In this document: piece after piece, positions 51,885 to 62,341 of the stretch | Numbering within the stretch: the first letter of the stretch is position 1 | Layout: every line of letters begins with the position of its first letter | DNA from: Begonia masoniana | Taxonomy: Eukaryota; Streptophyta; Magnoliopsida; Cucurbitales; Begoniaceae | Direction: 5' to 3' | Assembly (NCBI GenBank): GCA_022432975.1 | Contig: CM039509.1 | Coordinates: forward strand, 45,790,209-45,854,208 | DNA: 64,000 nucleotides | Program-made: the position numbers and the translations under genes | Notes under the pieces: model-generated | Told to the model about the DNA's origin: nothing | The model's input: only the letters and a program-made list of their open reading frames with translations | Databases searched by the model: none

Positions 51885-53549
51885 TCAGCATCCGATACCG
51901 ATCAAGTTTAAGCCCCGCTTAAACTTGAGAGATTTACCTGAGAAGAAATCACATCTCCTCCTCCTTGGTATCACTGAACTATCAGAGTTGCTGCAACGAA
52001 CTCTATCTGAACATGTCGAAGACTCCACACATGAATCGTTACCCTCGAACACATTCAATGCGTAATCCACAGTTTCATCATATCGTCCCGAAGTTTTAAC
52101 CTTCTGCATTGTTCTGCCTTTGACGATACCACTCTGACATGAAACTGAACCTGATGACTGAACATCTGTAATAGGCTGACTTACCAGCTCTGATGTACCC
52201 TCAGATCCCAACCTGAACTTCACCCGAGAACCTGACTTCTTCCGAGTCTTCTCAACCTTTCTCTTGGAAGGTAAATTCACAAACTTTGCAGCCTTATTAC
52301 CCATCACATTGATTGTGGAACCCGCGATCTTCGCATGCATCACATATAATGAGGAACATTTTTCTCCTCTCGCCACAATCAATGAACCTCTGGTAAGCTT
52401 CCATTTTCCATCACGAAAGGTGTTGCCAAACCCTTCGTCGTCGAGCTTGCCAGTCGAGACCAAATTCTTGCGGATGTCAGAGATGTGCTTCACACCTCTC
52501 AAAACCAAGGTGCTGCCGATGTTGGTCTCCAAACACACATCTCCAATACCAATGGCTTTTGCAATGCCACCATTTCCCATCCTCACACTTCCAAAGTCAC
52601 CCGAAGTGTATGACGTAAAGAAATCTCTCCGCGAAGTGGCATGTATTGAAGCGCCACTATCGATCACCCAACTCGTATCTTGGCAATCAGAATTTACAAC
52701 ATCCTCGTTGTACACACTAAAGGACTCCTCGGTGGCTGTGTCTGCCTCCTCAACTGTGTCACCCTCTTCGAACATCTTTTCATTTCCTTTGGCAATCAGA
52801 TTCTCCCGAAGAAACTTGTGACAAAATCTCTTTATGTGTCCTTGCTTGCCACAATGATAACACTCAAAGTTGACGTGTTTTCCGGACTTCCTCTGACTTC
52901 GATTTCTATTGCCCGGACTTTTTCTTTGACTTATGCCCCTGTTTTTAACATTCAGAGCTGAACCTATCGATGTTACACCAGAATCAATCTTACGAACCTC
53001 CTCAGCAAGAATACGATCCCTCACATCGGTAAATACCAGTTTAGCACTTCCAACTGAGTTACTAACTGCAGCTCTCATAGGCTCCCAACTATTCGGTAGA
53101 GATGCCAACAAAATTAGGGCACGAACCTCATCCTCAAAATCAATTTCCACAGATAGTAATTGATTCACAATGGTATTGAACTCATTCAGATGCGCTGCGA
53201 CCGAAGCACCATCAATCATCTTCAGATTAAACAACTTCTTCATAATAAATACCTTATTATTCGCAGACGGTTTCTCGTACATATCAGACAGAGCCTTCAT
53301 TAGACTCGCGGTGGTCTTCTCCTTCGCCACGTTGTGAGCAACGCTTTTGGCTAGCGTCAATCGGACGACTCCCAAAACCTTTCTATCAAGGAGATTCCAT
53401 TCACCGTCTTCCATCTTCTCTGGCTTCGCACTCAAAGGAAGATGAAGTTCCATTCCGTACAAGTAATCCTCAATTTGCATTTTCCAGAATGCAAAATCTG
53501 TCCCATCGAATTTTTCAATACTAGGTCCTGTGCTATCCTCACCTGTCAT
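51885..53549 (-). CDS. Copia B gag-protease protein (554 aa), intact
   Basis: From ATG 53549 (MTGEDSTGPSIEKFDG) this is a complete Copia gag. It has the UBN2 region with FDGTDFAFWKMQIEDYL and EFNTIVNQLLSVEIDFEDE. The zinc knuckle CYHCGKQGHIKRFC is near residue 233. A protease with the catalytic triplet in DTSWVIDSGASIHAT is near residue 295, and the beginning of a GAG-pre-integrase region (LVSTGKLDDEGFG) follows. After that comes a Ser/Arg-rich tail unlike pol, ending GLNLIGIGC. Gag with protease can package RNA, so the element could be mobilised by pol supplied in trans; that is an inference. The intact frame in an otherwise decayed neighbourhood suggests recent activity or selection. Confidence 0.85.
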   Translation of the reverse strand: MTGEDSTGPSIEKFDGTDFAFWKMQIEDYLYGMELHLPLSAKPEKMEDGEWNLLDRKVLGVVRLTLAKSVAHNVAKEKTTASLMKALSDMYEKPSANNKVFIMKKLFNLKMIDGASVAAHLNEFNTIVNQLLSVEIDFEDEVRALILLASLPNSWEPMRAAVSNSVGSAKLVFTDVRDRILAEEVRKIDSGVTSIGSALNVKNRGISQRKSPGNRNRSQRKSGKHVNFECYHCGKQGHIKRFCHKFLRENLIAKGNEKMFEEGDTVEEADTATEESFSVYNEDVVNSDCQDTSWVIDSGASIHATSRRDFFTSYTSGDFGSVRMGNGGIAKAIGIGDVCLETNIGSTLVLRGVKHISDIRKNLVSTGKLDDEGFGNTFRDGKWKLTRGSLIVARGEKCSSLYVMHAKIAGSTINVMGNKAAKFVNLPSKRKVEKTRKKSGSRVKFRLGSEGTSELVSQPITDVQSSGSVSCQSGIVKGRTMQKVKTSGRYDETVDYALNVFEGNDSCVESSTCSDRVRCSNSDSSVIPRRRRCDFFSGKSLKFKRGLNLIGIGC

Positions 53550-54681
53550 TGTTATAAAAAAACAATGCCCAAAATAGATATTTTCAGATCAATTATTCAA
53601 CCCAATAATCAATCTCAAAAATATCTGTAAATCTGCCCAACAAAAGGATATTTTCCAATCACTTGGTCAACCCACGGATTTCACTTTGAATTTCTTCCCT
53701 GTTGACCAAGACTGCACTGCTAAAACAAAGAAAAGCACAACTTTGACCTTTCTTTGTATGCTTTTCACACGGCCCAAGGCAAATTGATATGCCAAAATAC
53801 TTTTCTTCTCTGTTGAAGAAACACAACACAGCACCTTTTCCTTTTCACGCAAATCAAACCAAACACAAACCAGAATGAATATTCTTTCTTCTATGTTGAA
53901 GAACCACAATATTCTTCTTCTTCACACAGCGCCACAAAGCAGAAAACTGCTTCTTTTCTTCTTCACGCAGACCAAGCAAACACAAACCAGAAATTGCTTC
54001 GCGACAGAGCGTTCTGTGCCGAAAACAGATCGGCGCTCTCTGGTTCTCCTTCTCTGTCGCGGACGGCGGCGACACGGCGGTCGGCGGCGAGATGCTGAGG
54101 AACCGCCGGCGTGGTCTGTAGGGTCGGCGGCCGGCGTCGTCGACGGTGTGCAATCGGAGCGACGGCGGCTCTCTGTGCGTTCGACAGCGGCGAACGATTC
54201 TTCGCGGCGGAGCGTTCTGCGTCGAAACCAACAGCTCGCGGCGGCGAGCTCCCTCTGTTTCTTCGCTGTCGAACAGAACAGACGGCTTTCTGTTCTTCTC
54301 GGCGAACTCTGAACGGCGGCGACGGCGCAGTTCGATTGGTCTCTGTTCGTCGCGGTGGTCGGCGGCGAGCTCGGGCTTCTCCTCTCTCCCTCTATTCTTC
54401 TCAGTTCTTCACTCTGTCGAAGAACAAACCAGAAAACAATTTGCTTTTCTTTTTCTCTTTTTTTTTTTTTTATTTCCTCCAAGTTCCTTTGTTTTGATTC
54501 TTCACGTCTGAACACCACAAACCATAAAACAAAACAAAAACTTTTCCTTTTTCCTTTGCAAAATTCCACCGAATTTACAAACCTCAAATCGATCGATACC
54601 CTTCAAATAATCAAACCCTGATTTTCGAAAAAACCACTTCAACCTGAAGCTCTGATCTTCAAACCTGGCTTTGATACCAGT
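53550..54681 (-). other. Leader (5' UTR) of Copia B with a CGG-rich core
   Basis: This is 1.1 kb between PBS and gag ATG. The segment 54000-54370 is GC-rich with many GGCGGCGA words, unlike the AT-rich surroundings, and open in several frames (up to 221 codons on the minus strand). No domain is recognisable. It is possibly captured genic sequence. Confidence 0.5.
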
Positions 54682-57123
54682 TGTTAGGATTAGACGCCCT
54701 AATCCACCTGTAACGAACGATTCAGAAAACCGAAAAAGAAATAACGAGAAAATAATGGACACCGAATTTACGTGGAAACCCTAAAAAAGGAAAAAACCAC
54801 GGGCAGAGGAGAGAATCACTAATATCAATTCGGTACAATGAGTTTTGCGACTCAAGCATCAATATATAGAGAAAACATAAAACCCTAATATTGATAACGG
54901 GCCCGACCCGGCCCAACTAGAATTCGGCCCACCATGGCCTGGCAAGGAGAAGACTCAGGCTGAGGAGCAGTAGATGGAGAGGGACCTTGATAGACTACCA
55001 TGTCCATACAAGGAGTCTTGACAGAGGGACCAGCAGAAGAGATATCCATTAGACTGGCTGGTTCAGGAGAAGGCGCACGAGCAGGAGGAGTATGGAATTT
55101 AAGTTCAGCCTCCTGAATATCCAATGACATAAAGCGAATATCCGCAGTAACTTCAGGCCTGGAAAAGGGCAGAAAAAGATCTTCAAAGCAAGCCTCAAGA
55201 ACACTGACTGAACTAGATGGATCGGGTTCAGGTACAGGGGTCAAGGCATCAACTGAAGATCGGAGAGAGTCAAGTTCCCTGACAACCATGCGTCTATCAG
55301 CATCAACTTTCTGAGACAGCAAACCAAGACCTGTATCTAAATCCTTGCTCATGTCATTTCGAATCTTGGCTAGCTTCTCATCAAGTGAATGGTCAATCCT
55401 ACTTTCAAGGGAACTAAGAGCAGTCTCAAGGCCGGTAATTGAAGACTGCAAGCTAGAGTATTGGTCCTCACTGATGTAAACTCTCCTTTGATATGTCTTT
55501 AGAGGTGCAGGAGGAGCTGATGGAATGGGTGAGGAGACATGAACTAGTGGAGTAGTTAGAGCGAGTGGAGCTGGTTGGACAGGAGAGGGTGGTGGAGCAG
55601 GGGAAGAGAGGTGAACTGGGGAAGAGGGTTGGACTGGCGAAGAGAGTTGGACTGGAGAAGAGAGTTGGGCTGGAGAAGAAAGTTGAACTGGAGGAGGTAG
55701 TTGGACTGATGGAGAGGGTTTGAGTGGAGAAGAAGGGTGGACTGGTGATGGAGGACTGGGAGGAAGTAGAATTTGTAAAATGTGTGCAGGTGTAGGAGAT
55801 GGAGGATTCACAGGAACGGGAAGAGGTATAAAAGAGGGAGCAGAGATGGCCTCTGAGGCATGAACTCTTGAAGAAGGAGCAAGACGCCTTCACACTAGAG
55901 GAGGAGGTATGAAGCTAGAGGCCTGTGATTGAGAGGGGGAATTGACAAAGGCTGGTATTTCAGAGTCATCCCCGCCTTCAGTAGTGGACTCCTCTGGCAG
56001 AAGAAGTGCTCTCTTTCCTTTTCTGGCAGCTGCTGATTTAACAGGTTTAATCTTAGAAGCATCCAAGACAAGTGCCCCTGTCCTTGTTCTCTTGATTCCC
56101 ATTTTGTTCAGTGTGGTTTTGGAATAATAATTAGAGGGTTTAAAACGGACAGGATCTTCATCCTCTGGAAATACAACCTCAAGCTGTGCAAAGATCTTCA
56201 TTAAGAGCAGGTTGTATGGGAAAGATGAAGCCCTGGATGATACTGCCTGAATCATCCTTCGAACAACCACATAGCCAAGATTGAAGGGAGTCTTGTGGTA
56301 AATGGCAAACAGAACAAAAAACTCCATTGCACTTACTTCATAATGATGACCACCCTTAGGGACAATATTGTACCCTATCATTTGATGAAATAATCTGGCC
56401 CTTGCGGTCAGATGTTTGCCTTTTAATTGATCAGGGGTTTGGTTGGGATCCAATGCAATGTTCCTTAAAAATTCTTGACCATCACCAGTACCAAAGAAAG
56501 GGGGCTCAGTGCCAGATACAAACTTGTAAGGGCAGCTATCTAAATGCGGGACCTCCAGAAGAGCATTGATGAACTGAGATGTAATTTCTATGTTCTTGTT
56601 GTACACATAGCTCCTAATAATGGATAAATCAGAAGTGAAAACCATATCGGCATAGAACATCCTAATTGCTTCCGGGTAATAATAAGAATCTACATCAAAC
56701 AGTCCTATCAACCCGAGGTCCGTCAAGGGTTCGACAATATTCAATCCAGCTAAGTCCTCAAAGTAAATACCTCGACTGGGGATTAGAGATTTATGCTTAA
56801 AATCGTCGTGGTACTTTGACTCGGCAGCCTGAGAAATAAAGAACAGAGATGGAAAATCCTTCGCCCGTGGAATCACACGAGGAGGTCGAGCAGAACCTTT
56901 AGCCTTTTTCGTGGCCGGTTTGGGAACTGCGAAGGAAGATGAACCCTGAAAATCCATTGACAAAGGGGTGAACTTGCAAGAGAAAGTTGGTAGTCCAGGG
57001 GTTTTTCAGAAGAAGCGCGAAAGGTGAAGCTTCTTTGAAAAGACATAGGGTTTAAATAAAAATAGGGCATCCCCCGACGAGATGAAGGCACACGTGTAAG
57101 GCAGATTAATCCGATGAAACACA

Positions 57124-57310
57124 TGTGTCGGCAGATTAAAAAAAATGCATCTTCCGATGCCTATTGAAGACTCTGCATCTACCGATGCCTGGAAAAATAC
57201 AGCATCTACCGATGCTTGGAAAAATGCAGCATTTACCGATGCCTTCCGATAGACATGCATCTTCCGATGCCTAGAGAAAAAAACAGCATCGACCGATGCC
57301 TGCACAACAA
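57124..57310. repeat. CATCTACCGATGCC words in the A2 pol-ORF3 spacer
   Basis: GCATCTTCCGATGCC or GCATCTACCGATGCC recurs about six times between 57145 and 57300. This is the reverse complement of the CGG(T/A)AGATGC word found in the A and S LTRs. Region 56958-57353 has no gene. Confidence 0.85.
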
Positions 57311-57353
57311 GAAATTGCTCTAACACTTGAGAATTTTCCAAATAGAGACAAAA

Positions 57354-60300
57354 TCATTTTCTATAAACCCAAATGAGACCTAACCTTATTCTGATATTAT
57401 TGAATGTCTTCTCATCCAAGGGTTTTGTAAAGATGTCGGCCAATTGATCTACAGAATTAACAAATTCTAAAGATATATCACCTCTCTGAATGTGATCTCG
57501 AATGAAATGATATCTAACATCTATATGCTTGGTTCTAGAATGCTGAATAAAATTTTTAGAAATGTTGATGGCACTGGTGTTGTCACACCTAATAGGAATC
57601 CTATCATAGAACAGATTATAATCTTCTAGAGTTTGCTTCATCCAAAGCATTTGTGCACAGCAACTGCCTGCAGCAATATATTCACTCTCAGCAGTTGACA
57701 ATGCAACAGAATTTTGTTTCTTTGAATACCAGGAAACTAAAGATTCACCAAGGAATTGACATGTTCTACTGGTGCTTTTCCTATCTACTAGACTACCAGC
57801 ATAGTCAGAATCTGAATATCCTATCAGATCAAAGGAAGTTCCCTTAGGATACCATAAACCTAAGTCATAAGTCCCACTCAAATATTTGAAAATTCTTTTT
57901 ACTGCAGATAAATGAGATTCCTTAGGGGCAGCCTGAAACCTAGCACATAGGCACACACTAAAGAGTATATCTGGCCTACTTACAGTCAGATATAACAGTG
58001 AACCAATCATACCACGATATTTCTTGATATCCACACTTATACCATTTTCATCCTTGTCCAATTTAGTAGTGGTACTCATGGGAGTTCTAGAGGATTTGAC
58101 AGATTCTAAACCAAATTTCTTAAGGAGTTCCTTAATGTACTTCTCTTGACAAAAGAAAATTCCATCAGAGGTTTGATTAATCTGGAATCCTAAGAAGAAT
58201 TTTAACTCCCCCATCATACTCATTTCAAATTCACTTTGCATGAGGGAGAAAAACTCATTACACATTTTGACATTTGTTGATCCAAAAATGATGTCATCGA
58301 CATAAATTTGAACTAACAGAATATCCTTATCCTTTTGCCTGGTAAATAGTGTTGAATCAGAATTACCCTTTTTGAAATTTCTTTCCTCAAGGAAATTCTT
58401 CAACCTATCGTACCAAGCTCTAGGAGCCTGTTTAAGACCATAGAGAGCTTTCCTTAACTTATAGACATGGTCGGGTTTGTCAAAAGCTTCAAAACCTAAA
58501 GGCTGCTCAACATAAACTTCTTCTGTAATATAACCATTTAAGAATGCACTCTTTACATCCATTTGAAAGAGTGTGAAATTTTTGTAGCAAGCAAAAGCTA
58601 GGAGCATTCTAATTGACTCTAATCTAGCTATAGGGGCAAATGATTCTTCAAAATCAATACCCTCTTCTTGAGAGTATCCCTTAGCAACAAGTCTAGCTTT
58701 ATTTCTAACAACAATCCCATTTTCATCTAATTTATTCTTGAAGACCCATTTAGTTCCAATAATGGGATGATCCTTGGGCCTTGGAACAAGTTCCCATACC
58801 TTGCTCCTTTCAAATTGATTCAACTCTTCTTGCATGGCCAAAATCCAATTTTCATCACTCTCGGCTTCTTCAAATTTCTTAGGCTCTACTTGTGAAATGA
58901 ATGCCACATTGGCACAGAGATTCCTAAGAGAGGATCTAGTCTTAACTCCTAATGAAGGATCACCTAAGACTTCATCTATTGGGTGGTTTCTGACAAATTT
59001 CCAATCTCTAGGGAGAGTAGGATTTTCATCCTTGACAGAAATAATTTCTAGAGATGTAGAAGAAGGTTCTAATGATTTTTCTACTTGAGAAGAATCACTT
59101 GGTTTTTCTAAGGAAAGAGAATCCAGTTGTTTATCCAAAATATCATCCTCATCCACATTGATTGTGGGTTGAGGGGACTCATCAAAATTAACATGAACTG
59201 ACTCCTCTACAACTAGAGTTCTCCTATTGAATACTCTATAAGCTTTGCTGGAAAGGGAATAACCCAGAAAAATTCCAAGATCAGATTTGGAATCCAATTT
59301 TCCTAAGTTATCCTTAGTGTTAAGAATGAAGCATTTGCTACCAAAGGCTCTAAAGTATTTAACAGAGGGAGTTTTTCCACTCTAGAGCTCATATGGAGTT
59401 TTCTCAAGAATAGGTCTTATGGAGACCCGATTCAGCACATAACAGGCAGTAGCAACAGCTTCAGCCCAGAAATACTTAGGAAGTGAATTCTCATTAAGCA
59501 TAGTTCTAGCAAGCTCTTGGAGAGATCTATTTTTCCTCTCAACAACACCATTTTGCTGAGGGGTCCTAGGAGAAGAGAAATTGTGCTCAATTCCATATTT
59601 GAGACACAAGAGTTCAAATTTCTCATTTTCAAATTCTCCACCATGATCACTACGAATAGCAACAATGATGAGTTCCTTTTCATTTTGAACTCTTTTCCTA
59701 AAACTAGAAAAGATGTCGAAAGTCTCATCCTTAGACTTCAGAAAGTAAACCCAAGTAAATCTAGAGAAGTCATCTACAATAACAAAAGCATAGAATTTGC
59801 CACCTAGGCTGGCTATATTGGAAGGACCGAAGAGGTCCATGTGAAGAAGTTGAAGAGGCTTAGAAGTAGAAATTGAATTCTTAGAAGCAAAAGAACTTTT
59901 GATCTGCTTGCCCATTTGACAAGCTTCACAGACTTTATCCTTTTCAAAGGATATCTTAGGGATTCCTCTAACTAAGTTCTCCTTAGTAATCTTAGCTAAG
60001 GTATCCATCCCTACGTGTCCTAATCTCCTATGCCAGATCGAACAGTCATAAGAAGAATTCACAGCAAAATATTTTTCAACACTACAATCAATATCATCAA
60101 TGTGAATGACATAAATATTTTCTTTCCTAAAGCCAGTAAACAGAATTTTGCCATTTGCAGCATCTTTAATTATGCATGAGTCTGATTTAAATATCACTTC
60201 ATAACCTTTGTCACATAATTGACTTATGCTAAGCAAATTGTGTTTTAACCCATCAACTAATAAAACATTTTCTATAACAGGATTGATATGGTTACCTATG

Positions 60301-60461
60301 TTGCCAATGCCAACAATTTTGCCCTTTTGGTTTCCACCAAAAGTGACACTTCCTTTCTTCTTGTTGACAACAGCGAACTTAGTTGCATCTCCAGTCATAT
60401 GCCTTGAACAGCCACTGTCCAGGTACCATTGATTTCTTAGGGGAGATGCATTATCCTGCAA
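57354..60461 (-). pseudogene. Sirevirus A2 pol (protease, integrase, RT, RNase H) with one nonsense codon
   Basis: The frame runs from the gag-pol junction near 60461 to 57354. In order: protease WYLDSGCSRHMTGD; GAG-pre-integrase IWHRRLGHVGMDTL; integrase with MDLFGP, FVIVDDFSRFTW and RSDHGGEFEN, then PQQNGVVERKNRSL; RT with [24 protein letters not shown], and the catalytic [10 protein letters not shown]; RNase H with [16 protein letters not shown] and [17 protein letters not shown] at 59382-59384, where the family has tryptophan after PYEL, interrupts it. Otherwise it is open for about 1035 codons. RT and RNase H residues appear intact. It could be functional only if the stop is read through or reverted. 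Confidence 0.93.
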
Positions 60462-60469
60462 AACAGAAA

Positions 60470-62044
60470 TTAGATTGTCTTCTTAGGTACCCAAATCTTT
60501 TGGGTCCTAGTATTAGGCCTGGTTCCTTTAGGAACCCATTGTAACTTACAACCAGCTTTCATATTATTTGTTTTTAAAGGACACACAAATGATTTATGTC
60601 CTACCTCATTGCATGCATGACAGACAATAGATTTAACAAAAAGCCTTTTATATGTTTTCTTTTTACTAATCCCGTCATACCCTAGGCCAGTTTTATCAAA
60701 CTGCACTATCTGGCTGCTCAATAACATGTTCAGATTTTTACTACCTTCAGTGAAATTCAGAATAAGTCTATTTAACATCTCATTTTTCTTTTTAAGTACA
60801 GAGATTTTCTTATCTTGCACTCTATGTTCATTGGCGTGCTTCTCAATTAGGCTCGCATTTTCCTTTTTCAACATGTTATACTTGGTCTTAAGCATGCCAA
60901 ATTGTTTAACCAAGTCATTGAAGGCATCAATTAGATTACCTTCATCATCATCACTATCACTGTCACTTAAAATACTAGAAGATGAAGAACTAACCTTGTC
61001 CTCGTGTGCCATGAAACACAGGTTTGCTACTTCTTCTTCTTCTGATGAAGAGGTATCTTCTTCACTATCATCCCAGGTAGCCTTCATAGCTTTCTTCTTA
61101 AACTTCTTGGGGTACTTCTTTGTTTGTGGACAGTCCGCCTTCATATGACCAGGCTTTCCACACCCAAAACATGTGATCTCCTTGTCCTTTTGAGACTTCT
61201 CACCCTTAGGAAATCTTTTTCCCTGCATCCTCTTTCGTTGCAGGAATTTGCTGAATCTCCTGGTAATAAGGGCAATGTCCTCATCTTCTTCTTCTTCCTC
61301 AGATTCATCAGGCTTGCTCGATGAGGCTTTGAGAGCTATGTCCTTTCTCTTGGAGATCTCATTTTCCTTGAGATCCTCCTTGTCATTGGCCCTCATGGTT
61401 ATCTCATGAGTCATCAGAGAGCCAATGAGTTCCTCGAGCTTGAGAACCTTAAGATCCCGTGCCTCTTGTATTTCCGTCACCTTTGGTTGCCAGGCTCTTG
61501 GTAAACATCTCAAGATTTTCCTAATTAGCTCTTCATCTGAATACATCTTACCAAGTACTTTTAACCCATTAGTAATGTTAGTGAAACGAGTAAACATTGA
61601 AGAAATAGACTCATCCTTTTCCATGGAAAACAATTCATATTCGTGAACTAACATGCTCAATTTACTCTTCTTTACTTGGTTAGTTCCCTCATGTGTGACT
61701 TCTAATAAGTGCCAAATTTCTTGAGCACTTTCACACCCTTGCACTCTATTGAATTCATTTCTATTTAGAGCACAGTACAAGGTGTTTACTGCCTTAGCAT
61801 TAAGTCTTAGATCTCTCTTATCGGACTCAATTAACTCAGAAGAGTCATTAGGGATACTTTTCCCATCAACAGTTTTCATGGCTTTAAAAGGACCATTCGC
61901 TATAATACACCAAGTCTCATAGTCTATGGCTTGAATGAGTATTTTCATTATAGCCTTCCAATAGACATAATCACTACCATCAAAGAATGGAGGTCTATTT
62001 GTTGCGTGACCTTCTATTTGTGTGGTGTTAATGTTGAATGCCAT
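60470..62044 (-). CDS. Sirevirus A2 gag (524 aa), intact
   Basis: From ATG 62044 (MAFNINTTQIEGHATNRPPF), it forms the virus-like particle and binds the element RNA. It has the UBN2 capsid region (residues ~25-210), an acidic linker, zinc knuckle CFGCGKPGHMKADC at residues 292-305, an acidic/Ser-rich segment, a coiled-coil-like region near 380-440, and a second knuckle CHACNEVGHKSFVC at 475-488. It ends KIWVPKKTI with TAA at 60470-60472. The pol frame begins a few codons upstream in the -1 frame. Two knuckles and a long coiled coil fit Sirevirus gag. It is uninterrupted, unlike its A1 homologue. Confidence 0.92.
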   Translation of the reverse strand: MAFNINTTQIEGHATNRPPFFDGSDYVYWKAIMKILIQAIDYETWCIIANGPFKAMKTVDGKSIPNDSSELIESDKRDLRLNAKAVNTLYCALNRNEFNRVQGCESAQEIWHLLEVTHEGTNQVKKSKLSMLVHEYELFSMEKDESISSMFTRFTNITNGLKVLGKMYSDEELIRKILRCLPRAWQPKVTEIQEARDLKVLKLEELIGSLMTHEITMRANDKEDLKENEISKRKDIALKASSSKPDESEEEEEDEDIALITRRFSKFLQRKRMQGKRFPKGEKSQKDKEITCFGCGKPGHMKADCPQTKKYPKKFKKKAMKATWDDSEEDTSSSEEEEVANLCFMAHEDKVSSSSSSILSDSDSDDDEGNLIDAFNDLVKQFGMLKTKYNMLKKENASLIEKHANEHRVQDKKISVLKKKNEMLNRLILNFTEGSKNLNMLLSSQIVQFDKTGLGYDGISKKKTYKRLFVKSIVCHACNEVGHKSFVCPLKTNNMKAGCKLQWVPKGTRPNTRTQKIWVPKKTI

Positions 62045-62095
62045 AGTAAATATCTCACAGAGTGTTCTAATACAACTTAGACAATAATTAACCTC

Positions 62096-62107
62096 GCTCT
62101 GATACCA
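62096..62107 (-). other. Primer binding site of Sirevirus A2
   Basis: Minus strand TGGTATCAGAGC, two bases from the 5' LTR end, identical to that of A1. Confidence 0.9.
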
Positions 62108-62109
62108 AT

Positions 62110-62341
62110 TGTAGGATCAAGATTTGTCTAAGAGGGGGGTGAATTAGACTTATTAATATTTTATGAATTACTAAACAAAAGCAATCAAACAATAACAGTA
62201 AGAGAAAGAGAGAGAGAGGAAAAATCAACACCAGATTTTTACGTGGTTCGGCCAAACCTTGCCTACATCCACGCTCCAAGGTTCACCCCTTGAAAATCCT
62301 TAACCTTCTCCTCAGTGAGAAAACACAGATCGGAATTTCGG
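62110..62341 (-). mobile_element. Truncated 5' LTR of Sirevirus A2
   Basis: TGTAGGATCAAGATTTGTC onward matches the A2 3' LTR (48610 on) nearly base for base up to GGAATTTCG, where Cassandra starts. Whether the remainder carries the 24-bp array cannot be seen in this window. Confidence 0.9.

Larger units (their letters stand above)
51435..54929 (-). mobile_element. Non-autonomous Copia element B (gag-protease only), TSD CACCA
   Basis: LTRs are 51435-51701 (plus reading TGTTAGGATTAGACG...AAATTCTAACA) and 54682-54929. The latter lacks its last ~19 bases (stops at GAATTCGG). CACCA flanks it at 51430-51434 and 54930-54934, and removing the insert restores the A2 third ORF. The PBS on the minus strand is TGGTATCAAAGCC beside the inner end of the right LTR. 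The PPT is CAAGGTGGAGTT beside the left LTR. Only one ORF is present: integrase, RT and RNase H are absent. Confidence 0.9.
51299..56957 (-). pseudogene. Sirevirus A2 third ORF (envelope position), interrupted
   Basis: It reads from ATG 56957 (MDFQGSSSFAVPK), in one frame. Residues ~1-355 resemble the 'putative plant transposon protein' domain seen in plant retroelements: AKDFPSLFFISQAAESKYH, then RMFYADMVFTSD, then LLEVPHLDSCPYKF. An in-frame TGA at 55890-55892 is followed, still in frame, by a Pro/Ser-rich stretch of SSPVQL-type repeats and a coiled-coil segment near 55250-55480. Copia B splits the frame at the duplicated CACCA. The tail MVVYQPSIPLDIQS resumes at 51434 and ends at 51299. 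No signal peptide or transmembrane segment was recognised, so 'envelope' is positional only. Confidence 0.72.
48610..62341 (-). mobile_element. Sirevirus-type Ty1/copia element A2, nearly complete, nested
   Basis: The order on the minus strand is 5' LTR (62341-62110, truncated), PBS, gag, pol, a long ORF in envelope position, multiple polypurine tracts and the 3' LTR (50937-48610). Protease, integrase, RT and RNase H in Copia order, plus a long third ORF and repeated PPT motifs, are hallmarks of the Sirevirus lineage. Copia B (51435-54929) sits in the third ORF, and a Cassandra copy cuts the 5' LTR. One nonsense codon in pol and one in ORF3 disable it. Confidence 0.92.

Noticed and set aside
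55890..56957. Retroviral-type envelope glycoprotein
   Set aside because: No signal peptide, fusion motif or membrane helix was seen. Only its position resembles env.
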